A stretch of 64,000 nt of DNA. Source: Diphasiastrum complanatum. Its lineage: Eukaryota; Streptophyta; Lycopodiopsida; Lycopodiales; Lycopodiaceae. Both the position numbers and the translations under genes were made by a program. Below the pieces are notes generated by a model. It worked only from the letters and a program-made list of their open reading frames with translations, did not search any database and was not told where the DNA came from. The stretch is taken from positions 46,749,476 through 46,813,475 of the forward strand of contig CM055107.1 in the NCBI GenBank assembly GCA_029204225.1, written 5' to 3'. Every line of letters begins with the position of its first letter. The stretch's first letter is position 1. Shown piece by piece: positions 44,828 through 55,629 of this stretch.

Positions 44828-45416
44828 TGGTGTCAGATCTTCTGTTTTAGATTATGAAGGAGGAAATCATATCTATCAATGATTTGGTGAAGATATCAAA
44901 GCTAGAGCATGCTAGAGGGGTTTCTACACCAGAATCGAGTTTTTTGCTTTTGTAGATTGGATCTTTTGTAGATCAAAACCCTACATAGGTTTATAAACTT
45001 GATCAACTCCGATTTTTGATTTCACATACTGGATCTAACCAATTTCTGGATCATTGGATTAGCCTAAGTGGTGGCTAATAGATTGCATATCAAATTTTCA
45101 GCATTTTCATGTAGATTTGGAACAGTCAATTTTTTGTGATTTTGTCTTGATTGGATCTCTAGATAGTGAAGTTTTTGGACTTCATTTGAGTGTGTTTCAA
45201 TCTAAGGAAATGGCAAAAGTCATTAGATTGAGGATAGATCATAGGTTGATCAAGATTCCATGATTCTATGTGTTGATTTGCTTGGTATAAGTGCTAGAAG
45301 AGAACTATTGAGATAGTTTCAAATCTTTGTGATTTCTTTTGAAAACATTTGTTGTTGTTCGAAGGAGTGCTTTGTGCATTGAAACAGGTTGAAAAAGAAG
45401 ATCAGGTCATTGCTAC

Positions 45417-46600
45417 ATGGCAACCTCAATTGGAGTCATGTTGGAAGCCAATTATAGGCTTACCTTTAGTAACTATTCATTGTGGAAAGTGAGGATGGAA
45501 TCACTTCATGAGATGAATGATGTTTTGGATGTTGTTGTAATGTTGAGGAGAGACCAATAACACAACAAGATCAAGTGAGGTATGATAAGAGGGCCAAGAA
45601 GGCTCTACACATGATCAAGATGAATGTTACCAATGAGCTTCTCAAGGAGGTTGGTAAGAGTACTTCATCTAAGGACGCTTGGGATTCATTGAAGAAGCTT
45701 TATGAATCCAAGTCTACTTCAAGAGTGTTGACTCCTAGGAGGCAAATATTTTCTTGTTTTCAAAAGAATGAAGAAAGTCCAAGTACTTTTGTTTTGAGGA
45801 TGAAAGCATTGAATGATGAGTTGGCTTGCATTGATGAAAGCATTAAGGAAGGAGAGCTTGTTCAAGTGATTCTTAATGGCTTGTTGGATGCTCATGCTAA
45901 CATTGTTCAAAGTATTTCCATTCAAAAGACTTTGCGAAGTTTGATGGATCTTCAAGAGATCTTGACCAATGAAGAATATAGGCTTCAAGGAAGAGGTGGA
46001 TCTACATCAACACTTGAAGAGGAGGCTATGTTCACACAGGGAAAGGGCAAAACCAAAAGTAAGTGGTCTAAAGGGCAAGATCAAGTGGATGATTCTTGAA
46101 GTGGCAAAAAGAAGGACAGTTCAAAGTTCAAGTGCTTCTATTGTGGCATCAAAGGATACTTTGCAAGTGAGTGTTACAAGAAGAAGAGAGATCAAGGAGA
46201 CAAGCAAGGTAATCTTACTCTTGATGAGGATGGTTTGGATGTTCAAGATGCAAATGATGATGCTTTTGTGATGTCTTCATGTAAGCTTGCTAGTGATGGA
46301 GATCTAGATCCTTGGTGAGTAAAATGCTAAGTAAAGGCCTCAAGGTGGAGTTTGATGGACATGCTTGTATGATCAAAAGAAAGGATGTCTTGGATGGAAA
46401 AGGTGAAAGGCAAGAGAAGTTGTTCGAACTAAATGCTTGTGTTATTTCTAACCAAGTTGGATGTGTTGCAAGAGAGCAAATACCTATTCAAGAGGTTTGG
46501 TATTAAAAAATGGGACACCTCAACTTCAAGTCATTGGAGGTAATGGCTAGGAAGAAGGTTGTGATAGGTCTTCCAAGCACTTGCTTACCCATCTCATCAT
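45417..46600 (+). pseudogene. Copia gag with internal deletion into pre-integrase
   Basis: The ATG at 45417 opens MATSIGVMLEANYRLTFSNY, LWKVRMESLHEMNDVLDVVV. Stops and a frameshift lead to frame 45575-46099 (gag core as in 41914), a TGA, and then CFYCGIKGYFASECYKKK with DGDLDPW at 46316. There the protease is deleted, and the sequence jumps to KMLSKGLKVEFDGHACMIKR, LFELNACVISNQVGCVAREQ and the pre-integrase MGHLNFKSLEVMARKKVV, ending near 46600. Leader and LTR lie upstream at 44170. Right arm of the inverted duplication. Confidence 0.9.
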
Positions 46601-46609
46601 ATGTAAGCC

Positions 46610-47022
46610 TAGATGGCTTTTGTCTTTCCCCTTGAGGATCTTTTTAGAACTTGAATTGGAGAAGCATCTCCACCATCACCATCCAAGGAACCATCTTCAT
46701 CACTATCAAATATGTTAGATTGATCAACATCAACAACATCAAGCTTATCCATATTCTCCTCTTCAAAGAATGATATTCTTACTAAATGTGAACTTTCTTT
46801 GACTTAGGAATGTAAACCCTATAAGTTCATTGCTTCACTATAGCCAAAAAAGATTCTCTTTAAGAATCCAAAAGATGAGTTGACATAGCAAGAACTACCA
46901 AAGATCTTCAAATGCTCCATCCTTGGCTTCTTACCGAAAGGAACTTCAAATGAACTTTTACCATCCAAGTCTTCATTTGAGTACCTATTGCAAACAAAGT
47001 CAGCACACATCAAAGCTTCACC
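46610..47022 (-). pseudogene. Copia integrase fragment
   Basis: The minus frame 47013-46819 reads EALMCADFVCNRYSNEDLDG, KKPRMEHLKIFGSSCYV, then in another frame IFFGYSEAMN and RKFTFSKNIIL, the C-terminal part of a Copia integrase core. It is inserted in inverted orientation between two plus-strand gag copies and is bounded sharply at about 46605 and 47022. Confidence 0.75.
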
Positions 47023-47023
47023 T

Positions 47024-48690
47024 CTATATAGGTCTATAAACTTGATCGATTTTGATTTTTGATTTCACATACTGGATTTGGCCGATTTCGGGATCATTGG
47101 ATCAGCCTCAGTGGTGGCTAATAGATTGCATATCAAATTTTCAGCATTTGCATGTAGATTTGGAATAGATCATTTTTTGGTGATTTTGTCAAAATCCTAA
47201 TTTTAATTGGATCTATAGATAGTGAGATTTGTGGACTTTATTTCATAGTGTTTCAATCTTAGGAAGTGAAAAAGTCATTAGATTGAGGATAGATCAAGAT
47301 TCCATGATTCTATGTGTTGATTTGCTTGGTATAAGTGCTAGAAGAGAATTGTTGAGATAGCCTTAAATCTCTGTGATTTCTTTTTTAAAACATTTGTTGT
47401 TGTTCAAAGGAGTGCTTTGTGCATTGAAACAGGTTGAAAGAAGATCAGGGCATTGTTACATGGCAACCTCAATTGAGTCAAGTTGGAAGCCAATGATAGG
47501 CTTACCTCAAGTAACTATTCATTGTGAAAAGTGAGGATGGAATCACTTCTTGAGATGAATGATGTTATAAATATTGTTGTAGGTTTGTAGGAGATACCAG
47601 CAACACAACAAGATCGCATGAAATATGATAAGAGGTCCAAAAGGGCTCTACACATTATGAAGATGAATGTTACCATTGAGCTTCTCAAGGAAGTTGGTAA
47701 GTGTACTTCATCTAAGGATGCTTGGAGTTCATTGAAGAAGCTTTATAAATCCAAGTCTACTTCTAGAGTGTTGGCTCTAAAAAGACAAATCTTTTCTTGT
47801 TTGCAAAAGAATGAAGAAAGTCCAAGTACTTTTGTTTTGAGGATGAAAGCATTGAATGATGAGTTGGCATGCATTGATGAGAGCATTAAGGAAGGAGAGC
47901 TTGTTCAAATGATTCTTAATGGCTTGTTGGATGCTCATGCTAACATTGTTCAAAGTATTTCCATTCAAAAGACTTTGCGAAGTTTGATGGATCTTCAAGA
48001 GATCTTGACCAATGAAGAATATAGGCTTCAAGGAAGAGGTGGATTGTTCATGCTAACATTGTTCAAAGTATTGTTATTGGATCTACATCGACACTTCAAG
48101 AGGATGCTATGTTCACAAAGGGAAAATTCAAGGGCAAAACCAAAAGTAAGTGGTCTAAAGGGCAAGATCAAGTGGATGCTTCTTCAAGTGGCAAGAATAA
48201 GGATATATCAAGCTCAAGTGCTTCTATTGTGGCATCAAAGGGCACTTTGCAATGAGTGCTTCAAGAAGAGAGATCAAGGAGACAAGCAAGGTAATCTTAC
48301 TCTTGATGAGGATGGTTTGGATGCTCATGACGCAAATGATGATGCTTTTGTGATGTCTTCATGTATGCTTGCTAATGATGGCGATCTAGATCCTTGTGGA
48401 GCAAGTTCACACATGACCTTTCACAAAGAGTATTTCACTTCTTTGTTGGCATATGGAGATGACAAAAGGGTGATCTACATGGCCAATGATGGTGAGTGTG
48501 CAATCAAAGGGATCATGGCACAATTCCTATTTCTCTCTCTACACAGAGGAATGGTCATTTGGAGGATGTCTTGTTTATTCCATTTGTTACCAAGAATTTG
48601 CTTAGTGTGAGTCAAATGCTAAGTTAAGGCCTCAAGGTGGAGTTTGATGGACATGCTTGTCTTTGTTGCAATTATGTCGAGTTACCATTC
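47024..48690 (+). pseudogene. Copia leader and gag, third copy
   Basis: The leader from 47024 matches 44985 onward (TGATTTCACATACTGGAT and so on). The gag ATG is at 47460, and frame 47618-48610 carries the gag core. Near 48043 an extra segment of about 45 bp (TTCATGCTAACATTGTTCAA and onward) duplicates sequence from about 47933-47970 and shifts the frame; the zinc knuckle (GHFAxECFKKRDQGDK) and protease GASSHMTFHKEYFTSLLAYG follow in mixed frames. The aspartate segment WWIDS is deleted (DGDLDPCGASSH). The last part reads NLLSVSQML in another frame. No LTR precedes it. Confidence 0.85.
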
Positions 48691-49060
48691 GGAAGATGAA
48701 GGCGTACAGATCCTTGGCCTTCAATCTGAAGTGTACATGAGTCATTGAAGTAGACATAAATCAAATATGCTAGAGTGAGTTCTTTGAATAGGAATTTGCA
48801 TGAAGTCATGTGCTGAGAAGCACCAAAATCAAGATACCATAGTAGGGCATCTCTTCTTTGTTGATCTTGTACCATGAGCAATGTTGGGTCTTCATGAGAG
48901 TTTCTGGCAGAATCAGATCCTCCATCATGTTGCTACATCTTCTTCTTTGCTTTGTTGTGCTTGAGAACTCGTCAGTCCTTGATGTCTTCATTGGTTCTCT
49001 TGCAGTACTTGTAGAAGAGCCTGGTTTTTAGCATTTGATGATGTCAATCGTGTTGTTGTA
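48672..49060 (-). pseudogene. Copia zinc knuckle and protease fragment
   Basis: The minus strand reads CKRTNEDIKD and a Lys-rich stretch, then MLMVQDQQRRDALLWYLDFG, ASQHMTSCKFLFKELTLAY and IEGQGSVRLHLPNG. The motif is LDFGASQHMT instead of LDSGASQHMT. It is the same type as the minus-strand frame at 14681-15205 (CKRNNHEIKG, LDSGATQHMT). Short and truncated on both sides. Confidence 0.75.
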
Positions 49061-49333
49061 GTTGCTAGTTTGAATCAATCTATTTAGCTTAGTCTTCTTT
49101 TCCTTTGAAGTTCTCTTCTTCTAGGACTATTGCTTATTCGAATAGAGGGCAAATGTCTTTGTATTCGACGCCGATAAGTTTTTTTTTCTTACTTCTTTCT
49201 ACAATAAACTTGCTCTCAACTTTTGCAAAGATAGGTCAAGTGTGAAGATTATTAAGATATTATCTTCCTATCTTGAGTTTGAGGTCATGTCCATGATGAT
49301 TTCCACTAGATTTCATGTTGTACATAAAAGGAG
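49061..49333. other. No gene recognised
   Basis: AT-rich stretch, probably further decayed gag of the minus-strand Copia, ending at the purine run AAAAGGAG before the LTR at 49334. Confidence 0.35.
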
Positions 49334-49971
49334 TGTGAATTGAGCACATATCCTTCTAGTGTAGCTTGGATTTGAGTTGATGACATGTAGATGTTTATAT
49401 AACATGCAAAGTCTTACTATATGCATGCAAGCCACATGCAATCAGTGCATGCAACATGCAAAGTAGTTTCTGTGATCTACACATGTCTAGGCAGTTTTAT
49501 GAGTTGACATGCGGTACATGCAACATCCATCCATGCAGTTACACATGTGGATCTCTGGTAGGTGAATTAGTTCAGTTAAGTGGACTTTCCATGCAACTCC
49601 ATTGTAGGAATTTGAGTCTCTCTCATGTAGGGTAAGCTGGGCATGTTTTGCCACATTGTGAATATTGAGATTTTGGTGTTTTGGACTCATTCTCTCTCTC
49701 TACCCGAGTTTTCTATGTATGATTTTCTCTCTCTACCCGAGAGCAGCCTCTTTTTCCCATACTGAACACTTAGAATTATTTCTGATATTCATTTCTCATA
49801 GTGAAGAGTTAGATTTTTTCATCAGATGTATGCCATTGTGCTCTTGGCTTAGATTTTTCAAGCATACTGTTCTTTGATCAATCTTGTGCAATTACAACAC
49901 CTCAGTAAGATCCAGTAGGGTGTGTGGTGAAGTTCACACGTGCTAAAAACTTTACATGGTATCAGAGCTTC
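49334..49971 (+). mobile_element. Copia 5' LTR and primer site
   Basis: The LTR end is fixed at 49956 (AAAACTTTACA) by the perfect primer site TGGTATCAGAGCTTC at 49957-49971. The start is best placed at 49334 (TGTGAATTGAG), giving TGTG...TTTACA ends and 623 bp. CTCTCTCTCTACCCGAG occurs twice near 49692-49742, and TTTATATAAC near 49395 is TATA-like. TTCACACGTG lies just inside the end. A leader of about 750 bp leads to the gag ATG at 50720. Confidence 0.65.
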
Positions 49972-50719
49972 ATGCTTTGAAGAGGTGAGGGTGTATACAT
50001 CAGATCATCAGTGTTTTTGCTTGCAGGAGCTTGGATTTTGGAGAAGGATTCAAACTCGCTGAGAAACAAGCAATCTATGGATCAAATCAAGGCTGATCTG
50101 ATCCAGTGGAGCTCTAGATGGACAGAGAGCTCACACGTGTGAAATCAGCCCTCATTAATGAGTGCTACTTTTCAAAGAATAATCCAAATTTGATGTTCTA
50201 TAGCTTGTTGGATAAGTATTGGAGAGTAGAATGTGTTGCTCTTGTTTCTAAATCAATTTGATTTATTTTTAGAAGAGTTTTAGGCAATTAGAGAGTTTGA
50301 GAGGGTACTCAACTCGTGGGATATACCAAAGTGAGCACACATCTGTCTTTTTCACCATTTTTATCAGTTTTCACTGCCAATCAAGTAGAATTGGATAGAA
50401 GTGAGTGTTTTGAGGTCTTAGACTTTTCATTTCACACATATTACTGTGTCTGAGTTGAAAGTAAGTTCCTAGAGAGTTTATCAGTACTTTGAAACTCGTG
50501 GGAGAGATAGACTTCTTGCTTGCATGTGCTTCTTCTTTTGTGACTGAAGCAAGATCCAAATTCAAGATAGATTGATTTTCTGTACTGAGAATTTGTTCTC
50601 ACATCTGTTGCTAGATTTCATAGGGTGGATCAACATCTGTGTTAGATTCTAGATTGAGATAGCAAGCAACATCCTTTCAACTCCATTTTTTATCAATACA
50701 AGAATTTCTCACCAAGAAG

Positions 50720-51088
50720 ATGTCTTCATCTGGTTCACATTTCTTAGACCACAGTGAGAGATTAACATCTTCCAATTATGCAATGTGGAAGATCAAAATG
50801 GAATAATTGTTGATTCTACAAGATGTAATGCATATTGTGAGTGGAGCTGAAGAAGAACCTACTGCACCTAATGAAGCTGTAGCATTCCACAAAAGAACCA
50901 GAATTGCCTTTCATTTCATAAAAATGAATATTACCAATGAAGTGTTAAGAGAGATCAATACATGCACCACTGCCAAGGAAGCTTGGGATACTCTAAAAAC
51001 AACCTATGAAATCAAAAATACTTCTAGATTGCTTACACTTAGTAACCAAATATTTCTAAGTTATCAGAGAGTAGATGAGAGTGCTTCA
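50720..51088 (+). pseudogene. Copia gag N-terminal half
   Basis: ATG 50720 opens MSSSGSHFLDHSERLTSSNY, AMWKIKME, followed by a TAA at 50804, then ILQDVMHIVSGAEEEP, AFHFIKMNITNEVLREINTC, EAWDTLKTTYEIKNTSRLL and LSYQRVDESASS. This is a UBN2-type Copia gag core, distant from the 45417 family. It is cut at about 51088, where a minus-strand Gypsy integrase begins. Its LTR is the one at 49334-49956. Confidence 0.85.
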
Positions 51089-51842
51089 TCGAGCGATCTT
51101 GTATCATCTAATTGTTGCACTGTGGCAATGCGAAGAGATGGAACAAGAAATTCCACCGGCATGACTGCATCTTGGCCATACAGCAGTTGGAATGGAGTTT
51201 GCTCGGTGCTGCCTTTGTATGCAGTTCTGAAAGCCCACAGAGCAGCGTGTAGCTTGTGCTCCCAATCTGATCTGCTTGCTTCTACTGTCTTTGTCAAAAT
51301 GCCACACAGAATCTTATTAGAAGATTCGGCTTGGGCATTGCCTCTTGGGTAGTAAGGCGTGCTGAAACAATGGATCACAAAGAACTCTTCTAATAAGACC
51401 TTGATGGTCTCGTTGACAAAGTGAGTTCCTCGATCGTTAACTATCTCCACTGGGCGTCCGAAGCATACAATGATATTTTCGTAAAGGAACTTTGTGGTGG
51501 ACCTAGCATCTGCTATGCGCACTGCTTGGCTTCAACCCACTTTGTGAGATAATCTGTAGCCACGATAATATATCGGGCTTGGGTACTGTGAGCGGCTGCG
51601 TGAATAGGGCCGATGTAATCAAGTCCCCACTTCTCAAATGGTGCTTGAGCCAATACAGGATGTAACGGCTCATAATTTGCCTTCGTTGGTCTACGCGCTC
51701 TCAGATATACATCACATTGCTTGATGTATACCTCAGTATCCTTGTGCATTGTTGGCCACCAACAGCTTGATTGTAGAATCTTGCGTACTGTTACATCTGC
51801 TGCAAAGTGTCCACCTCCCATTGCTTCATGCGAGAGAGACAT
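51089..51842 (-). pseudogene. Gypsy integrase, C-terminus missing
   Basis: Minus frame 51842-51513 has the zinc-binding segment HEAMGGGHFAADVTVRKIL and CDVYLRA (second Cys of the CxxC changed to Tyr) and the core start FEKWGLDYIGPI (first Asp). After a frameshift near 51518, 51522-51064 gives VEIVNDRGTHFVNE (second Asp), YYPRGNAQAESSNKI (catalytic Glu) and ALWAFRTAYKGSTEQTPFQL. All three catalytic residues exist. The C-terminal domain is cut off at about 51089 by Copia gag; the last residues of the long frame belong to that gag read backwards. Confidence 0.9.
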
Positions 51843-51908
51843 GATCTGACTTGTCTCATGGGGCAGGATACAACGACGAATGATATTATCCGCCCCACTT
51901 TGATATAG

Positions 51909-53285
51909 TTAGCCGACAATCAGCTGATATGGATGAGCTTTAAGTACAAGTTTCTGTTGTTGCGCCTTGGATAGTGACCGATCTGGTTGGCCGTTCATCA
52001 AATACTCAACTATGTCTACAGCCCAATCAGGTACAACATCCACGTAAAATAAAGTAGCATCCGATAACTCATCATCAGGCTGGGGATCCTTTTGTGTCAA
52101 TTTGATTCTTGATACATGATCCGCCATATAATGTTGCTTGTCGTTTCGTACCACTATTCAAAAATCAGCTCAAGCAACAAGAGTAACCATCTATTGATTC
52201 TCCTTGTGTTACAGGTTTTGTTGACTAGGTAGAGCAAAGGTTGATGATCAGTGTAGAATGCAAAATGAGTGGCCATAAGATAATGGTGAAACTTCTTGAC
52301 TGCAAATATCATTGCCAAGGCTTCTCGCTCAATTGTTGAATAGTTGATTTTAGCATCGTTGAGTTGTCGACTGGCAAAGCAAATAGGAAAGTCTTTCTTG
52401 TACTCGCCTGGATGGGTCAATACTGCTCCTATAGCATACTTTGATGTGTCAGTATGCACGTGAAACTCAATTGTCCAATTGGGAGGCCGTAAGATTGGTG
52501 TAGATATAAGTGCGGCCTTCAGCTTTTGGAAAGCTCGTAGGGCTTCCTCCATCCAATGTGGATCAATTGTCAACTTGTAGATAGGACGTGCCAAATCTGC
52601 AAAGAATAGAATGAAGATTCGGTAGTAATTGACATTTCCCATAAATACATAGACTCCACGAATCGTTCCAGGGGGTGGAAGATCCATGATAATACGTATC
52701 TTAGACAAATCAGTGGCGATCCCGTGTCTAGATACAATATGGCCCAGGATAAGACCATGTGTGACCCAAAATTGGCATTTCTCTGGGTTCAATGATATTT
52801 GAAATTTGCGGCATTGTACAAGCACTCTTTCCAACTGAGATAAGTGTTCATCATTAAATCCGTGCACACAAAGATCATCGAGGAAGGTCTCTAGGAATTT
52901 CTGTAAATAGTCTTTGAATGCCTTTTGCATGACGCGCTGAAAAGAGCTAGGGGCATTACAAAGACCGAATGGCATGACCTTGTAGGCATATGTACCCCAT
53001 TCAGTAGCAAATGTAGTCTTGTGTTGATCCTCCGGTGCAATCTGGTGCAATCTTCACTTGGTTGTAGCCACTGAAGCCATCCAAAGAACTCTAGGCTTCC
53101 GCTCCAGCTATTTGATCCAAGACGCTTTCTGTGAACGGTAAGGGAAAGTGATCCTTCCGTGTCACAGCGTTAAGTGCCTTCAGATTGACACAAATCCGTA
53201 TTTTGCCATTCTTCTTGGGAACAATGACTATGGGTGACACCCATTCTGTGTGCTTGATTTCATAAATGAAATCGCTATCGAGCAA
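51909..53285 (-). pseudogene. Gypsy reverse transcriptase and RNase H
   Basis: Frame 53285-53091 starts with TEWVSPIVIVPKKNGKIRIC and ends at a stop just before LDGFSGYNQV, which holds the first catalytic Asp. A 10-bp repeat (GATTGCACCA type) near 53045 shifts the frame. 53050-52154 continues with FATEWGTYAYKVMPFGLCNA, LETFLDDLCVH (FLDD box), LNPEKCQFWVTHGLILGHIV, then RNase H HVHTDTSKYAIGAVLTHPGE, STIEREALAMIFAVKKFHHY and FYTDHQPLLYLVN. A linker (52154-51909, MADHVSRIKL) leads to the integrase. The domain order PR-RT-RH-INT is that of Gypsy. Confidence 0.9.
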
Positions 53286-53324
53286 CTTTTTGCCGGTCCC
53301 CCAATCATGAACTACTTGTGCAAT

Positions 53325-53729
53325 TCATAACCAAGGTCGTCCCAACAAAACTCGATAGGCAGTGGCTGTTTCAGGAATGTCCATCACCACCAATGTGATG
53401 ACAAATTGTACCCCTGCTATCTTGATTGGAATGTCTTCTACAATCCCCTTTGGCCGCACACATGATTGATCAGCCAGTTTGATGGTGAACTTGGTAGCTT
53501 TCAGGCCTTGTAGATTCCACTTTTCATACAAAGAAGTGGAGATAAGGTTGACACCCGATCCTCCATCTACAACAGCAGCTTCTTCTCTGAAGAGTTTGTG
53601 CTTGATAGGAAGAGTTATATTGTGCTGCTCACTCTCCCAAGCCGCTCCCACGTTAAGAACATTGTTGGCTTCTTCAAAATCGGTGCAAAATAATGGTTCT
53701 TTGGAAGGTATGTCTGATTCAATGTTCAA
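53325..53729 (-). pseudogene. Gypsy aspartic protease
   Basis: The minus frame reads HKLFREEAAVVDGGSGVNLI, then IVEDIPIKIAGVQFVITLVV and TAYRVLLGRPWL. The order matches plant Gypsy proteases: DxGSGxNxI, GxxxxPIxIxGxxFxxxFxV, xxxxILGRPWL. The active site is VVDGGSGV where D-S/T-G is usual. The frame overlaps the end of gag by 4 bp in a different frame, which may be a natural junction or decay. Confidence 0.8.
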
Positions 53730-54682
53730 CCAATATCTGACAAGTCACCCTTTGCTTGAGGTGCAAGTCGAAGGAACTCTCCAATAGAGATATTCATTTT
53801 GCTAGACAAGATGCTTGTTAGTATTTTCGTCCTTGGAGCTTCAGGTTTTACCATATGGAATGGTTCTTCCCGATGGTGTAGTCGCACGTTCACATCTGAT
53901 TTGTGTGCTGAACCTTGCGGTGCATTCACATGTTGATCTCTATCTAGTGCAGTGTCTTGAGGAGCTGTCGGTTGATGTGCAGCTTGAGCAGCTTCCTCCG
54001 CTTGTGCTTCTTGTATCCAATGCTTGATCTTTTGATATCGTCTTTGTTCATCCTTCACATTCGGATAAGGTAATCTCGCTCCTCCTGATGTTGAAGGTTG
54101 ATCAGCTAGCACTGATATAGAGTGTGGTGATGATGGAGCTACCTCCTTGCGCTTTTGTGCTCGCGTAACAGCTAACACTGGAACGTTACAATAGGGAGGT
54201 CTCCTTGGTATAGTTGAGTGTGGAGTTGTGCTTGGGCCTGTTGATTGAACTGCAATCCAATTCAATGGTGCGCTAGTGATGGCTCTCAATGGACAATTCT
54301 TGTAGCAATGTCCATATCCACACTCGCGACAGACGGGCGTAAAAATTCCTTTGTTTGGACATTCTGCAATCCTATGTCCTTCTCCGCATCCATAACATCC
54401 ATATAATCTGCCCCCTTGGCGTTGTGGCTGTGCAGCGTATGTGGCATAATACTCACTAATAGCAGGATCGATGAATGGTTCATCAGGTCCATACCATTGT
54501 TGCATTTTCAGTTGGAAAAATGTTTCAGCTTCTGCCGCTGTGAGATTCACCTGGGCTGCTTGAGGATTATTTGGCCCTGGTGGTGCTGGTAGTGACATTC
54601 TTTGTTGTTGAAGGCCTGGTCCAAGCCTTGGTGCTGCATTAGGTGCTCCTTGATGGTAAGCATAAGAGGTCTGGTATCGCAA
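53726..54682 (-). pseudogene. Gypsy gag C-terminal part with two zinc knuckles
   Basis: The 318-codon frame is open throughout. It has a Pro/Gln-rich start, FFQLKMQQWYGPDEPFID, then two adjacent zinc knuckles: CYGCGEGHRIAEC and CRECGYGHCYKNC, both with C-x2-C-x3-H-x4-C spacing, one residue shorter than the usual x4. A basic Pro/Ser-rich tail follows, ending ILSSKMNISIGEFLRLAPQA. The capsid part is missing because the frame is cut at the head-to-head junction at 54682. Confidence 0.8.
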
Positions 54683-55493
54683 GCACCATTTGAAAAATGG
54701 GACTGGATTATGTTGATCCTATTCATCCTGCTGCGCAAGGATCTCAGGCCCGATACATTATCGTAGTTACTGATTATATGACCAAGTGGGTTGAAGCCAA
54801 AGCTATCAAAGTTGTTGATGCAAAATCTAAGACCAAGTTTCTGTATAAAAATATTATAATCAGATTTGGATGTCCGATTGAGATTGTCAGTGACCGGGGT
54901 ACACACTTTGTTAATCAAACAATAAAGTGTTTACTGGAAGATTTTTTTGTTATACGACAAAGACAGTTGAAGCAAGTCGGTCTGATTGGGAACATAAACT
55001 GTATGTAGCATTATGGGCATTCAGAACCGCTTACAAAAATAGTACAAATCAAACGCCTTTTCAACTAGTCTATGGTCAAGATGCTATCATGCCGATTGAA
55101 TTTTTAATCCCATCTTTATGCATAGCGACAACAGAACGGTTAAATGACGATAAGTCTTTACAACTATGTCATGAAGCGTTGCACAAATTATGTGAAACCC
55201 GATTGATGGCAATTCATGCATTAGCAACAGAGAAAGCCCGCTGGAAGGCATGGCACGATCGTCGATTGCACAAAAAGGATCTAAAAGCAGGAGATCTTGC
55301 ATTGATGTACAAAACCATGCTGATCAAGGGAAAATTGAAGTTTACCGGTGAAGGCCCATATAAAGTGAAGGAAATTCTGAACTATGGTGCAGTAATTCTT
55401 GAGCGCTTGGATGACAAACAATTTGATACTCCGGTGAATGGTAGCCGATTACGCAAGTTTTGGCAGCCGGCTCCGCCAGATCAACAAGCCTGA
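54683..55493 (+). pseudogene. Gypsy integrase, plus-strand relative
   Basis: It begins APFEKWGLDYVDPIHPA and reads VEIVSDRGTHFVNQ (second Asp), then a deletion of about 80 bp near 54950 removes the segment with the catalytic Glu and shifts the frame. It resumes TKTVEASRSDWEHKLYVALW, AFRTAYKNSTNQTPFQLVYG, MPIEFLIPSLCIA, WHDRRLHKKDLKAGDLALMY, KFTGEGPYKVKEILNYGAVI and NGSRLRKFW, a complete C-terminal domain ending at 55493. It is close to the minus-strand integrase at 51089-51842 and starts exactly where the minus-strand gag begins. Confidence 0.9.
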
Positions 55494-55629
55494 TCTCAAG
55501 GATTTTTAATTTTATTTGTTTTTCAATTTGTGTTTTCAATATTTCATTTGTTCAGTTTTTGTGTGAAAAAGACAGTGAAAAAAAAAAATTGAAAAAAGAC
55601 TTTGTAATGTTCCATCTGCAACGAACATC

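Noticed and set aside
55565-55615. A-rich run after the Gypsy integrase as a poly-A tail of a LINE
   Set aside because: No LINE coding sequence is present, and the run lies between the integrase and its downstream ORF.
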